In this document: one piece after another, positions 1 to 6,579 of the stretch
How the letters are laid out: every line of letters begins with the position of its first letter
Numbering within the stretch: the first letter of the stretch is position 1
NCBI GenBank assembly: GCA_011170385.1
Contig: DUFE01000057.1
Location: 1 to 7,989 of the forward strand
Length of the DNA: 7,989 nt
Direction of reading: 5' to 3'
Origin: Dehalococcoidia bacterium
GTDB lineage: Bacteria > Chloroflexota > Dehalococcoidia > Dehalococcoidales > W693
The notes under the pieces: generated by a model
What the model saw: the letters and a program-made list of their open reading frames with translations, nothing else
Told to the model about the DNA's origin: nothing
The model's database searches: none
Position numbers and translations under genes: made by a program

Positions 1-1094
1 CCCAACTCGATATAGAGATGAGCTTTGTCGATGAAGAAGATATCATTGATCTGCTTGAAGAGCTCTTCACCGGTCTTATGGAAAAAATAAGACCTGATAA
101 AAAACTTATCAAACCTTTCCCCAGGCTTACCTATAAAGAGGCGATGAGGCGTTATGGCAGCGATAAACCCGATGTACGCTTCGGAATGGAGGTAGGTGAC
201 CTGTCCAATATCGTCGCCGGCTGCGACTTCGGCGTCTTCAGCTCCGCCGTGACGCAGGGGGGATGTGTAAGGGGTATATGTGCACCTGGATGTCATGGCT
301 ACTCGCGAAAACAGCTCAACGAGCTTAACGAGCTGGCTAAATCGTCCGATGCCGGCGGGCTGGTTACCATCCAGCTTGAACCATCTTCGAGTGGCATCGA
401 TAGTCTGACCGAAGAAATGGTTAAATCAGTGGCGGCAAAGCACCTTACCCTGAACCAGGTAAAAGAGATTGCAGCAGTACTGTCTGCCAAGCCTGGAGAC
501 CTGTTACTCATCGTTGCTGGCGGAAATAGCGTAGTAAACGCCGCGCTGGATAAGTTGCGCCTGGAAATGGGGCGACGTTTGAAACTGACAGCCGAAGATA
601 CGTTCGCCTTTTGCTTTATTGTTGACTTCCCGTTATTGTACTGGGATAAGGAGCTGGGCTATTGGCAGCCGATGCACCACCCGTTTACCTCTCCCAAAGA
701 GGAGGACATACCACTGTTAGACTCAGAACCGGGCAGAGTGTACGGGCGCCACTACGATATGGTGCTAAACGGATGTGAAATTGCTGGCGGCAGTATCAGA
801 ATACATGCAGACAAGCTTCAGAGAAAGGTCTTCAACCTGATGGGCTACAGCAACCGGGATGTAGACCAGCGATTCGGCCATCTGCTCGAAGCGTTCAATT
901 ATGGGGCGCCGCCCCACGGTGGCGTAGCCGCCGGTATCGACCGCATTCTGATGCTAATGGCAGGAGAAGATACCATCAGGGAGGTAATTCCATTCCCCAA
1001 GAACCAAAACGCAGTTGATTTGCTATTCCAGGCACCTTCACCAATTGCCGAGGAACAACTTATCGACTTGCATCTGTGTTTGAGAGAGGACTAG
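1..1094 (+). CDS. aspS: Aspartyl-tRNA synthetase, C-terminal ~363 residues (5' end outside window)
   Basis: Class IIb aspartyl-tRNA synthetase, which charges tRNA-Asp with aspartate in the cytoplasm. The reading frame is open to the left edge (first full codon at 3), and its first residues, QLDIEMSFVDEED, are the conserved stretch just after class II motif 2. The ATG at 18 is therefore an internal Met and not the start. What follows is the bacterial GAD insertion domain (roughly visible residues 75-190), the flexible HHPFTSP segment, and class II motif 3 (PPHGGVAAGIDRILML) with its ATP-binding Arg. The C-terminal IREVIPFPKNQ and APSP blocks are typical of bacterial AspRS. About 230 N-terminal residues (OB-fold anticodon-binding domain, motif 1 and most of motif 2) are missing because the window starts there. 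I cannot tell whether the enzyme is discriminating or also charges tRNA-Asn. The gene ends 23 nt before tig and is probably cotranscribed with it. Confidence 0.97.
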   Translation, partial: QLDIEMSFVDEEDIIDLLEELFTGLMEKIRPDKKLIKPFPRLTYKEAMRRYGSDKPDVRFGMEVGDLSNIVAGCDFGVFSSAVTQGGCVRGICAPGCHGYSRKQLNELNELAKSSDAGGLVTIQLEPSSSGIDSLTEEMVKSVAAKHLTLNQVKEIAAVLSAKPGDLLLIVAGGNSVVNAALDKLRLEMGRRLKLTAEDTFAFCFIVDFPLLYWDKELGYWQPMHHPFTSPKEEDIPLLDSEPGRVYGRHYDMVLNGCEIAGGSIRIHADKLQRKVFNLMGYSNRDVDQRFGHLLEAFNYGAPPHGGVAAGIDRILMLMAGEDTIREVIPFPKNQNAVDLLFQAPSPIAEEQLIDLHLCLRED

Positions 1095-1117
1095 TATTAT
1101 AAGGAACAGGAGAGATA

Positions 1118-2458
1118 ATGAAAATAACTAGCAACAAGACGGAACAGCGGACAAGCTATATAACCATCGAGATGGAGCCAGCCGAGGTAGATGAGTATAT
1201 CGAAAACGCCTATAAACGTATGGTAAAAAATGTTGACATACCTGGTTTTCGCAAGGGTAACGCACCCAGAGAGGTGTTAGAAAAACACGTGGGTAAAGAC
1301 AAGCTGATCGAGGAAGCCAGGAAAGAGCTTCTTCCAAAAACGTGCAGCCAGGCTATCAGGGAGCATGGGCTTAAGCCGTTGACTCAACCAATGGTAAAAA
1401 TTATACAGGAAGAACCGCTGGTATTCGAAATGGTGCTGCCGCTGGTACCCATAGTCGAGCTTGGCGATTATCGCAGTATAAGTATGCAGCCGGAAAAGGT
1501 AGAAATTGCGGATAAGGATATCGATGGCGTTATAGAGCAAATACGCCAACAATACGCTACCTACAATTCGGTGGACCGTTCTGTAAAATCCGGCGATATT
1601 GTTACTATTGATATATTAGGTACCGTCCTGGAATCCCCAATAATAAATAGTAAGGGAGTTCATTTAAAGGTTTCGTCAGAATATTCCACCGACATTCCAG
1701 GGCTCACTGACCAATTCGTAGGCATGAAGAAAGGCGAGGAAAAGGAATTCAAGCTCAAACTTCCGGAGAACTATCCAAATAAACTGGTAGCTGAAAAGGA
1801 AGCTACTTTTAAGACTAAGATTATCGAAATTAAAGAGGAAAAATTACCCGAATTAGATGAAGGCTTGGTTAAAATGGTTGCTCCGGATCTTAAAACGCCA
1901 GATGAGCTTCGTGAGCGGATAGCAAAGAATATGAAAATTGACTACGAGCGGCAGGCTAACATAAAGTTTGAGGAAGATCTTGTTGCCGCCCTTATAGATA
2001 TGAGCAAGCTAGAAGTATCACCCCTTATGCTGGAGACAGAGGCAAACATTTTGATGCAGCAAAGTATTCAGCAACTACAGTCAGAGTGCAGAACCAAGGA
2101 AGCGTATGAAGAAAAAATCAAGCAGTTATCGATGGAGAAACTCAAAGAGCAATGCCAAAAGATAGCTGAAAACAGAATCTACTGGAGCCTGGTCCTGTCC
2201 GAGGTTGCCAAGGCGGAAAATATCTGGGTTAATGACAAAGAGATTGCCGAAGAAATCGATATTATGCTTCAGAGTGTTCCCGATCAGGAAAAAGAAAATC
2301 AGCGCCAGCAATTAAGCCATCCGCAAAACATCGAAAATGTCAGGAATGTAGCGAGTGCCAGAAAGACCATTTATCGGCTAAAAGAAATTGCTGCCAGCTC
2401 CGATAAGCCGAAAAAACCAGGAAAACGGACAAAAAGGAAAAATATGGAGAAAAGGTAA
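1118..2458 (+). CDS. tig: Trigger factor (ribosome-associated chaperone)
   Basis: Trigger factor binds the ribosome exit tunnel and shields nascent chains. Its 446 residues match the usual ~430-450. The N-terminal ribosome-binding domain (about 1-115) carries the signature loop GFRKGNAP (43-50). A FKBP-like domain follows (about 156-240; VTIDILG near its start, IPGL at 193-196, GEEKEF at 206-211), and then the long helical C-terminal substrate-binding domain (about 245-425). The ATG is supported by AGGAG (1108-1112) five nt upstream. The FKBP domain is divergent: aromatic pocket positions conserved in the E. coli protein appear to be Ile/Leu here, so prolyl isomerase activity may be weak. The last ~20 residues are Lys/Pro-rich and end abruptly at TAA. 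The -1 frame beyond them continues as similar Lys-rich sequence to the clpP start, so the true C-terminus is uncertain. Encoded between aspS and clpP; the tig-clpP order is common in bacteria. Confidence 0.96.
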   Translation: MKITSNKTEQRTSYITIEMEPAEVDEYIENAYKRMVKNVDIPGFRKGNAPREVLEKHVGKDKLIEEARKELLPKTCSQAIREHGLKPLTQPMVKIIQEEPLVFEMVLPLVPIVELGDYRSISMQPEKVEIADKDIDGVIEQIRQQYATYNSVDRSVKSGDIVTIDILGTVLESPIINSKGVHLKVSSEYSTDIPGLTDQFVGMKKGEEKEFKLKLPENYPNKLVAEKEATFKTKIIEIKEEKLPELDEGLVKMVAPDLKTPDELRERIAKNMKIDYERQANIKFEEDLVAALIDMSKLEVSPLMLETEANILMQQSIQQLQSECRTKEAYEEKIKQLSMEKLKEQCQKIAENRIYWSLVLSEVAKAENIWVNDKEIAEEIDIMLQSVPDQEKENQRQQLSHPQNIENVRNVASARKTIYRLKEIAASSDKPKKPGKRTKRKNMEKR

Positions 2459-2487
2459 AACTGGATAAACCAGCCAAGAAGAAGCCG

Positions 2488-2495
2488 AAGGAGGT
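2488..2495 (+). promoter_or_regulatory. Ribosome binding site of clpP, inside the possible tig frameshift extension
   Basis: AAGGAGGT is an almost perfect anti-SD match lying three nt before the ATG at 2499. The spacing is short but acceptable for GGAGG (four nt). It favours the ATG at 2499 over the in-frame ATG at 2514, which would sit 18 nt away. The site falls inside the Lys-rich -1-frame extension of tig, so ribosomes in that frame would end at TGA 2500-2502, overlapping the clpP start. Confidence 0.75.
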
Positions 2496-2498
2496 AAA

Positions 2499-3125
2499 AT
2501 GAACAATAGAACGATGAATGTTATCCCCATGGTGATTGAGAGCGGTGCTCGGGGAGAAAGGGCTTACGATATTTATTCTTTGCTGCTCAAGGAGCGCATA
2601 GTCATGCTGGGTATGCCCATAAACGATCAGGTAGCTAACATCACTATTGCCCAGCTTCTGTTTTTGGAGCGTGAAGACCCGGATAAAGATATCCAGCTGT
2701 ATATAAACTGCCCCGGTGGGGTAATCGCCTCCGGATTGGCTATATACGATACGATGCAGCTTATACAACCAGACGTATCCACTATCTGCGTAGGTATGGC
2801 TGCCAGCATGGGAACGGTGCTTCTATGTGCTGGTGCCAAGGGCAAACGCTTTGCTTTACCCAATTCTACCATCCATATGCATCAGGCGGTGGGTGGCGCC
2901 CAGGGCCAAGCCGCCGATATCGAGATCGCCGCCCGTGAGATAATGCGGCTGCAGGAGATCATACGGAGTATTCTGGTCAAACATACAGGACAGCCGATGG
3001 AAAAGATAGTACATGATACCGACCGTGACTTTTATCTAAATCCGCAGCAGTCGATGGAATACGGGCTTATCGACGAGATATTAAGCAAGCAGCCGGAAGA
3101 AGCGGCTAGAGATAAAAAGAAGTAG
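2499..3125 (+). CDS. clpP: ATP-dependent Clp protease proteolytic subunit ClpP
   Basis: Serine peptidase of family S14, which forms the tetradecameric chamber that degrades proteins unfolded by ClpX or ClpC. At 208 residues it has the usual length. The start of the mature protein is recognisable as IPMVIES, followed by the RGERAYDIYS helix. The catalytic triad is visible: Ser103 in GMAASMG, His128 in IHMHQ and Asp177 in DTDRDFY. The oxyanion strand reads YINCPGG (69-74), with Cys where Ser is most usual. The GQAADIEIAAREI handle helix (136-148) is intact. The C-terminus is short and Lys-rich. ClpP is normally made with a short propeptide; here only about eight residues precede the conserved region, so processing is minimal or absent. 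No clpX follows: the gene ends 6 nt from the stop of the convergent kinase gene, so the AAA+ partner must be encoded elsewhere. Confidence 0.98.
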   Translation: MNNRTMNVIPMVIESGARGERAYDIYSLLLKERIVMLGMPINDQVANITIAQLLFLEREDPDKDIQLYINCPGGVIASGLAIYDTMQLIQPDVSTICVGMAASMGTVLLCAGAKGKRFALPNSTIHMHQAVGGAQGQAADIEIAAREIMRLQEIIRSILVKHTGQPMEKIVHDTDRDFYLNPQQSMEYGLIDEILSKQPEEAARDKKK

Positions 3126-3134
3126 CCACGGCTA
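3123..3134 (-). terminator. Weak candidate terminator of the minus-strand operon, made from the two stop codons
   Basis: TAGCC-AC-GGCTA is an inverted repeat whose arms contain the TAG stops of clpP (3123-3125) and of the convergent kinase (complement 3132-3134). Read on the minus strand, it is followed within four nt by CTTCTTTTTATC, a U-rich tail. With a realistic four-base loop the stem is only four pairs, which is weak for an intrinsic terminator. The assignment is an inference from position and the U-tract. Confidence 0.25.
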
Positions 3135-4109
3135 TAAAGGCTCGTTATAGAGCTCATAATATCTCCGTGACAGCCGGGTGGGGGTAGGCAACCCCTGCCT
3201 GGCGCCGAACTCACAAACACAGAGGCGGGCGGTGATATCACCCAGGTGCCCACACTCCTCAAGTCCCTTGTTTTTCAATAAACCGTATATGAAACCTGCG
3301 GCAAATGCGTCACCAGCGCCGGTGGTATCCACAGCATTTACCCCGGCATAATCGGCAGATCCGACCATGCATTCGCCATCGTCACTTGCGATATAACAGG
3401 AGGCAGGTGAAGCCGTTCCGCAGACCGTATCCTCGCCATTTCCCAGAGTGACGACTACGGTACGACAGCCCTGCTTACGGCAAGCTTCGGCGCCGCTCCT
3501 GAAGTCTTTGCCGGTGAGTTTTTCCACTTCTTTGCGGTTGATAAACAGGATATCGGTTCTACCCAGTATCGGAGCCAGTACTCCGATCCCTCTACTGACA
3601 TACAGCTCGCCGGGCGAAAAGCTCAGCTTAACCGATGGCGCCAGCTTACTTACCAGCTCCAGAGACAGCCGAAACTGCTCATCGTTGACAAAAGAAGACA
3701 GGTGCAGCAGGATAGATTCGTTTATAAAACCAACACTCAGGTCATTATCACAAAGCAGGCTGTTGGCGCCGGGGGTGACATATATGGAGCGCTCCCCTGA
3801 ACTATCACTGAAGCAAAGCGTCGAGCCGCTTTCTATCCTATGTTTTACCGTTATCTGGCTGATATTAACACCTGCTGCCTTGAGGTCTTCGATTATAAGT
3901 TTTCCTTTATCGTCATCGCCAACAGCACCGATGAAACCGACATCGACGCCCAACATGGCAAGACCGTAGATGGTATTGGCAGCCGATCCGCCAGGGAAGC
4001 ACCCCATCTCCTCAGCCACTGCCTCGCCGTCACAGAGTACGCGCTCCACCTTATATATTTTGTCTATATTTAGCGCTCCCAGCCCGGTAACATCGGAATT
4101 CTTTATCAT
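3132..4109 (-). CDS. PfkB/ribokinase-family carbohydrate or nucleoside kinase
   Basis: ATP-dependent kinase of the PfkB (ribokinase) family, phosphorylating a sugar, nucleoside or similar alcohol in the cytoplasm; 325 residues, a usual length. Near the N-terminus GALNID (11-16) supplies the substrate-binding Asp16, followed by the PfkB glycine motif PGGSAAN (39-45). The NRKE motif (191-194) matches the Mg/phosphate-binding NxxE. The C-terminal signature DTTGAGDAF (261-269) holds the anion hole and the catalytic base Asp267. The sequence does not show which substrate is used; similarity is to general 'carbohydrate kinase' and archaeal-type nucleoside kinase groups rather than to classical 1-phosphofructokinase. 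The ATG follows an AAAAAGG site with seven nt spacing. It is the last gene of the minus-strand operon, 12 nt after the HAD gene. Its 3' end abuts clpP and contains the hairpin at 3173-3203. Confidence 0.93.
   Translation of the reverse strand: MIKNSDVTGLGALNIDKIYKVERVLCDGEAVAEEMGCFPGGSAANTIYGLAMLGVDVGFIGAVGDDDKGKLIIEDLKAAGVNISQITVKHRIESGSTLCFSDSSGERSIYVTPGANSLLCDNDLSVGFINESILLHLSSFVNDEQFRLSLELVSKLAPSVKLSFSPGELYVSRGIGVLAPILGRTDILFINRKEVEKLTGKDFRSGAEACRKQGCRTVVVTLGNGEDTVCGTASPASCYIASDDGECMVGSADYAGVNAVDTTGAGDAFAAGFIYGLLKNKGLEECGHLGDITARLCVCEFGARQGLPTPTRLSRRYYELYNEPL
3173..3203 (+). terminator. Strong plus-strand RNA hairpin 48 nt past clpP; candidate 3' end or stability element
   Basis: Positions 3173-3185 pair with 3191-3203 around a five-base loop (AGGCA), giving 13 continuous pairs: ten Watson-Crick and three G-U (3176/3200, 3179/3197, 3180/3196). 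The G-U pairs exist only in RNA copied in the plus direction; in the minus-strand mRNA the same positions are C-A mismatches. The hairpin therefore belongs to the clpP transcript, although the DNA codes for the C-terminal part of the convergent kinase. No U-tract follows, so it is not a classical intrinsic terminator. It could aid Rho-dependent termination or block 3' exonucleases. It could also be a by-product of GC-rich coding sequence. Confidence 0.4.
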
Positions 4110-4121
4110 AACACTGCCTTT

Positions 4122-5108
4122 TTATCCCAGCTTTCCAGCTTCTTCCCTGACCAGCCGTCGCAACCTGCGGTGAAGGGAGATGACATGGTATATGTCACCT
4201 CCACCGGATAGCCAGTGAAAGTTGTTGCGGTTGCTATCTTTAAATGTAGTTTTTTCAGCTGCTTTCACCGCTTCCTCTGCTTTGTTCCGCCCGCCTTCCT
4301 GCCAAGCCTTTAGCACCGGCATAAGGTCACCGATGTTAATGGATGCCAGGCTCATGGTGGCGTATGGCAATGCATACTGGTTGGCGTTAAATGCTATCGC
4401 CAGACCGCCTGAGGTATCTACCTCCTTTAGCATCCTGAAGTCGGTTATGCTGTCGCCCACCGCCACCCATAGAGATAGCGCTATCTTCGTCCTCTTAGAG
4501 AAATCGACCAGCGCAGCTACCTTTCTTCTGCCGCCCACCGGTTTTACCTGCCTTATCGCCTGCCCAAACCTGGTATCTGGCAGCAGCTTCCAGAAAAAGT
4601 AATCCAGCCTTTGCTTTATCGCGCTGTCGTCGTCTTTTACATCGAGTATTTCCATTTCGGCTTGCTCCAGCAGGGTAGTATCATCTTTACATAACATATT
4701 TTTCAATCCGTCCAGCCCGAATTTCGTGCATGCGACATTATTTCTTTCTATACCAAGCTTCTTCGTAATATGACAGGCATATTGCTCATACGTGGTAGTG
4801 ATGCAGAAGACCTCCCAGCCATTACTCCTTAGAGAGGCGATAATCTCAAAGGCGCCATCGTTTAATGTCGCGCTAGCAGCAGAAGCGGCAATATCGGCTT
4901 CCGAAATGTCGTGCAGTAGTAGGAAGGGGACTATAAGCGAAAGCGTATCTCCCGGCTCATAGCCTTCTCTGTCTTCCATCGTCAGCAGGTCATCATAGCG
5001 ACTGATAACCTCGAATATCTGGTCGCCGTTGGGAATAAGCTTCATCAGGTCATAGGCGTTATCCTGTGGCGAAAGTGGTCCTTCGAGGTCGAAACATATG
5101 GGATTCAT
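4122..5108 (-). CDS. HAD-superfamily hydrolase-like protein
   Basis: Predicted HAD-fold phosphatase or phosphotransferase, 328 residues from the ATG at 5108. Motif I near the N-terminus is CFDLEGPLS (nucleophile Asp7, with Glu9 at the usual acid position). DLEG in place of DxDG also occurs in ThrH-type phosphoserine phosphatases. Motif II is the TTT following a hydrophobic strand (104-106). Motif IV is VGDSITD (Asp219, Asp223), which binds Mg; a Lys near 196-208 may serve as motif III. The family resembles the poorly characterised HAD group that includes archaeal EhaR-type proteins (COG4030-like), from memory only. The substrate is unknown. A TTG at 5114 would add two residues and overlap the upstream stop as TTGA. 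I prefer the ATG at 5108, seven nt after AAGG, but GGAAGG also suits the TTG. The stop lies 12 nt before the kinase start, so the two proteins may act on the same or linked metabolites. Confidence 0.85.
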   Translation of the reverse strand: MNPICFDLEGPLSPQDNAYDLMKLIPNGDQIFEVISRYDDLLTMEDREGYEPGDTLSLIVPFLLLHDISEADIAASAASATLNDGAFEIIASLRSNGWEVFCITTTYEQYACHITKKLGIERNNVACTKFGLDGLKNMLCKDDTTLLEQAEMEILDVKDDDSAIKQRLDYFFWKLLPDTRFGQAIRQVKPVGGRRKVAALVDFSKRTKIALSLWVAVGDSITDFRMLKEVDTSGGLAIAFNANQYALPYATMSLASINIGDLMPVLKAWQEGGRNKAEEAVKAAEKTTFKDSNRNNFHWLSGGGDIYHVISLHRRLRRLVREEAGKLG

Positions 5109-5110
5109 AA

Positions 5111-5926
5111 TCAAACCTTGCCTTCCACTATATTATCAATCTCATTTGTCAGATCGTAGCCGTTTATCGGTTTGCCGCTGGCATCTACCACTGTGCCTTC
5201 ACTTATTTTTACCTTTCCCCGAACGAATGTCTTCATCGTAGATACTATTAAAGGAAACTCCCGCTTTAATCCCTGTTGACGAATAAGATTGAACAGCTTA
5301 TTATCTTCACCCTGATCTGTTTTGATTTCTTTAATGCTTTTACCTTCCACCTGAAATCGATATTCTTCGAAGGCACCTCCGGTGATAGGGAAGGTACAGT
5401 ATGCCACCACCGGGCCCCTGTCCAGTTCCGGAGTTACCAGGTGCATCATAACACCGGTGCTGATAGCTTTGTTCTCTATCAGCTGCCAGATTACCTCCTG
5501 CCAGGTGCCGGCAGGCCCACCGGGTGCTGCCGGGTGCAGGTTAATCATATCGTATCGCCGGCACATCTCCTCGCCAACTATCAGCATATAGCCGGCTAAC
5601 ACACACAGGTCGGGGTGGAAATCCTTGAGCCTGTCCATAACCTGCCGGTCATATTCCAGACGCCATCGGGGGAGAACGTTTCCCTGCAGACGATCACGTT
5701 TGCCATTCTTATACCTCTGATACGAGTAACAGACGAGTGGTATATCGAGGCTTTTTACCAACTCCATAAAGAGGTCGCTTTCCGCCGATTCCCCGGGCTC
5801 ACGACTGCAGAAGACAAAATCAAACTCGGCATCAACATCCTCCTCTTTCAGACTATTCCAAGCAGTCTCAAGCAGCTCACAGGCGGCTCTATCCCTGCCG
5901 GTGGAAAACCAGCCGAAGCTATACAT
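5111..5926 (-). CDS. Formyltransferase-family protein, PurN-like but divergent
   Basis: Member of the formyltransferase fold that includes GAR transformylase (PurN) and Met-tRNA formyltransferase; the fold normally moves a formyl group from 10-formyl-tetrahydrofolate. It is 271 residues, longer than PurN (~190-215). The LAGYMLIV strand (110-117) and the catalytic trio are present: Asn129 and His131 in INLHP, and Asp169 in LDRGPVV. The C-terminal part (about 210-258; FPLIVSTM and then NGYDL) matches the PurN tail. Departures are an extended N-terminal half, no standard GSGSN-type phosphate loop (STGRDRAA instead), and GGPAGTWQEVIW where PurN has its LLPxFxG acceptor loop. Folate chemistry is likely, but the acceptor may not be GAR; I leave the symbol blank. 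The ATG overlaps the stop of the PHP gene by one base (TAATG), indicating translational coupling. Confidence 0.85.
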   Translation of the reverse strand: MYSFGWFSTGRDRAACELLETAWNSLKEEDVDAEFDFVFCSREPGESAESDLFMELVKSLDIPLVCYSYQRYKNGKRDRLQGNVLPRWRLEYDRQVMDRLKDFHPDLCVLAGYMLIVGEEMCRRYDMINLHPAAPGGPAGTWQEVIWQLIENKAISTGVMMHLVTPELDRGPVVAYCTFPITGGAFEEYRFQVEGKSIKEIKTDQGEDNKLFNLIRQQGLKREFPLIVSTMKTFVRGKVKISEGTVVDASGKPINGYDLTNEIDNIVEGKV

Positions 5927-6579
5927 TACCTATTTCCCAACTTCTTTCTTATTCTGTTACCGAGGCTTAAAAAGTGGATAAGCGGATTCGTTCTACTGCC
6001 GTAAATCTTTCCCTGCACCAGCGATTCGATAAAATCATCACGCCCGTCGAACTCCGGCATCTCCACATAGGCTTTGCCGATTTCAGAAAGCGTATGGGCG
6101 TCGCTGCCGGCGCTCTGTGGAAGGTTATGCTTAATAGCGAAGTTTTGCGGGCGACTCATGTTCTGGTAGGGGAGGGTGCGGGCATTGAAGACTTCTATCA
6201 TATCAATACGATCTGCTATCTTATTAAGAGCCTTGCTTTTAAGCGCCGATGGACGGAATATATCGAATGGGTGCGGTATGCACACCAGGCCGTTTTGTTC
6301 CCTGATTCTTGATATGGTTTCATCGACTGAGATGCCGCTGGGTATGGTTTCCTTTAGAAACATACCCATTATCTCGCCTTCAGGGGTCAACACCTCTTCG
6401 GCGACAATAACCATAAAAGGGGCGATATCTCTTAGCTTGATAGCGCCTTCGGTCGTCCCGTGATCGCATGTGGCGATGCAGTTAATGCCCAGCTCGAGGC
6501 AGCGTTCTATCACTCCTTCCAGCTTGTTGCTGGAGTCTATAGAGTACTCGGTATGTATATGTAAGTCGGCTTTGAACAT
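5926..6579 (-). CDS. PHP-domain metal-dependent phosphoesterase
   Basis: PHP (polymerase and histidinol phosphatase) domain protein, 217 residues, essentially a single domain. Its metal-binding motifs appear in order: DLHIHTEYSIDS (His7, His9), ATCDHGT (His40), AEEV (Glu61/62), CIPHPFD (His103), EVFNA (Glu129) and the C-terminal GSDAH (Asp160, His162). These support a bi- or trinuclear metal hydrolase acting on a phosphate ester. Known relatives include histidinol-phosphatase, RNase AM (YciV) and small uncharacterised PHP proteins. This one lacks the inserted region of the ~280-residue YciV group, so neither role is assured. The C-terminus is basic and possibly helical. The start codon directly abuts the efp stop (TAGATG, zero gap), and GGAGAGGA inside the efp end can serve as its RBS, about 11 nt upstream. 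Embedded in the efp operon, before the formyltransferase. Confidence 0.9.
   Translation of the reverse strand: MFKADLHIHTEYSIDSSNKLEGVIERCLELGINCIATCDHGTTEGAIKLRDIAPFMVIVAEEVLTPEGEIMGMFLKETIPSGISVDETISRIREQNGLVCIPHPFDIFRPSALKSKALNKIADRIDMIEVFNARTLPYQNMSRPQNFAIKHNLPQSAGSDAHTLSEIGKAYVEMPEFDGRDDFIESLVQGKIYGSRTNPLIHFLSLGNRIRKKLGNR

Noticed and set aside
18..20. ATG as the start of an independent 358-residue protein
   Set aside because: Upstream codons read QLDIE, continuing the conserved AspRS sequence, so the Met is internal and the gene is cut by the window edge.
2340..2768. 142-residue minus-strand open frame across the tig end and clpP start
   Set aside because: It covers the well-supported clpP N-terminal region on the other strand and shows no family features.
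3091..3107. AGCCG/CGGCT five-bp inverted repeat near the clpP end as a terminator for the kinase operon
   Set aside because: The stem is only five pairs with a seven-base loop and no continuous U-tract on the minus strand; likely chance in coding sequence.
3132..3150. CTATAA/TTATAG six-bp inverted repeat as a clpP terminator
   Set aside because: It is AT-rich, short and has no U-tract; the hairpin at 3173-3203 is far more stable.
3448..3969. 173-residue plus-strand open frame antisense to the kinase gene
   Set aside because: The opposite strand encodes a complete PfkB protein with all motifs; this frame shows no recognisable domain and is Ser/Leu/Pro-rich as expected of a shadow.
5615..6004. 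129-residue plus-strand open frame over the formyltransferase/PHP junction
   Set aside because: It lies opposite two clearly coding genes; its hydrophobic C-terminus is a by-product of antisense codons.
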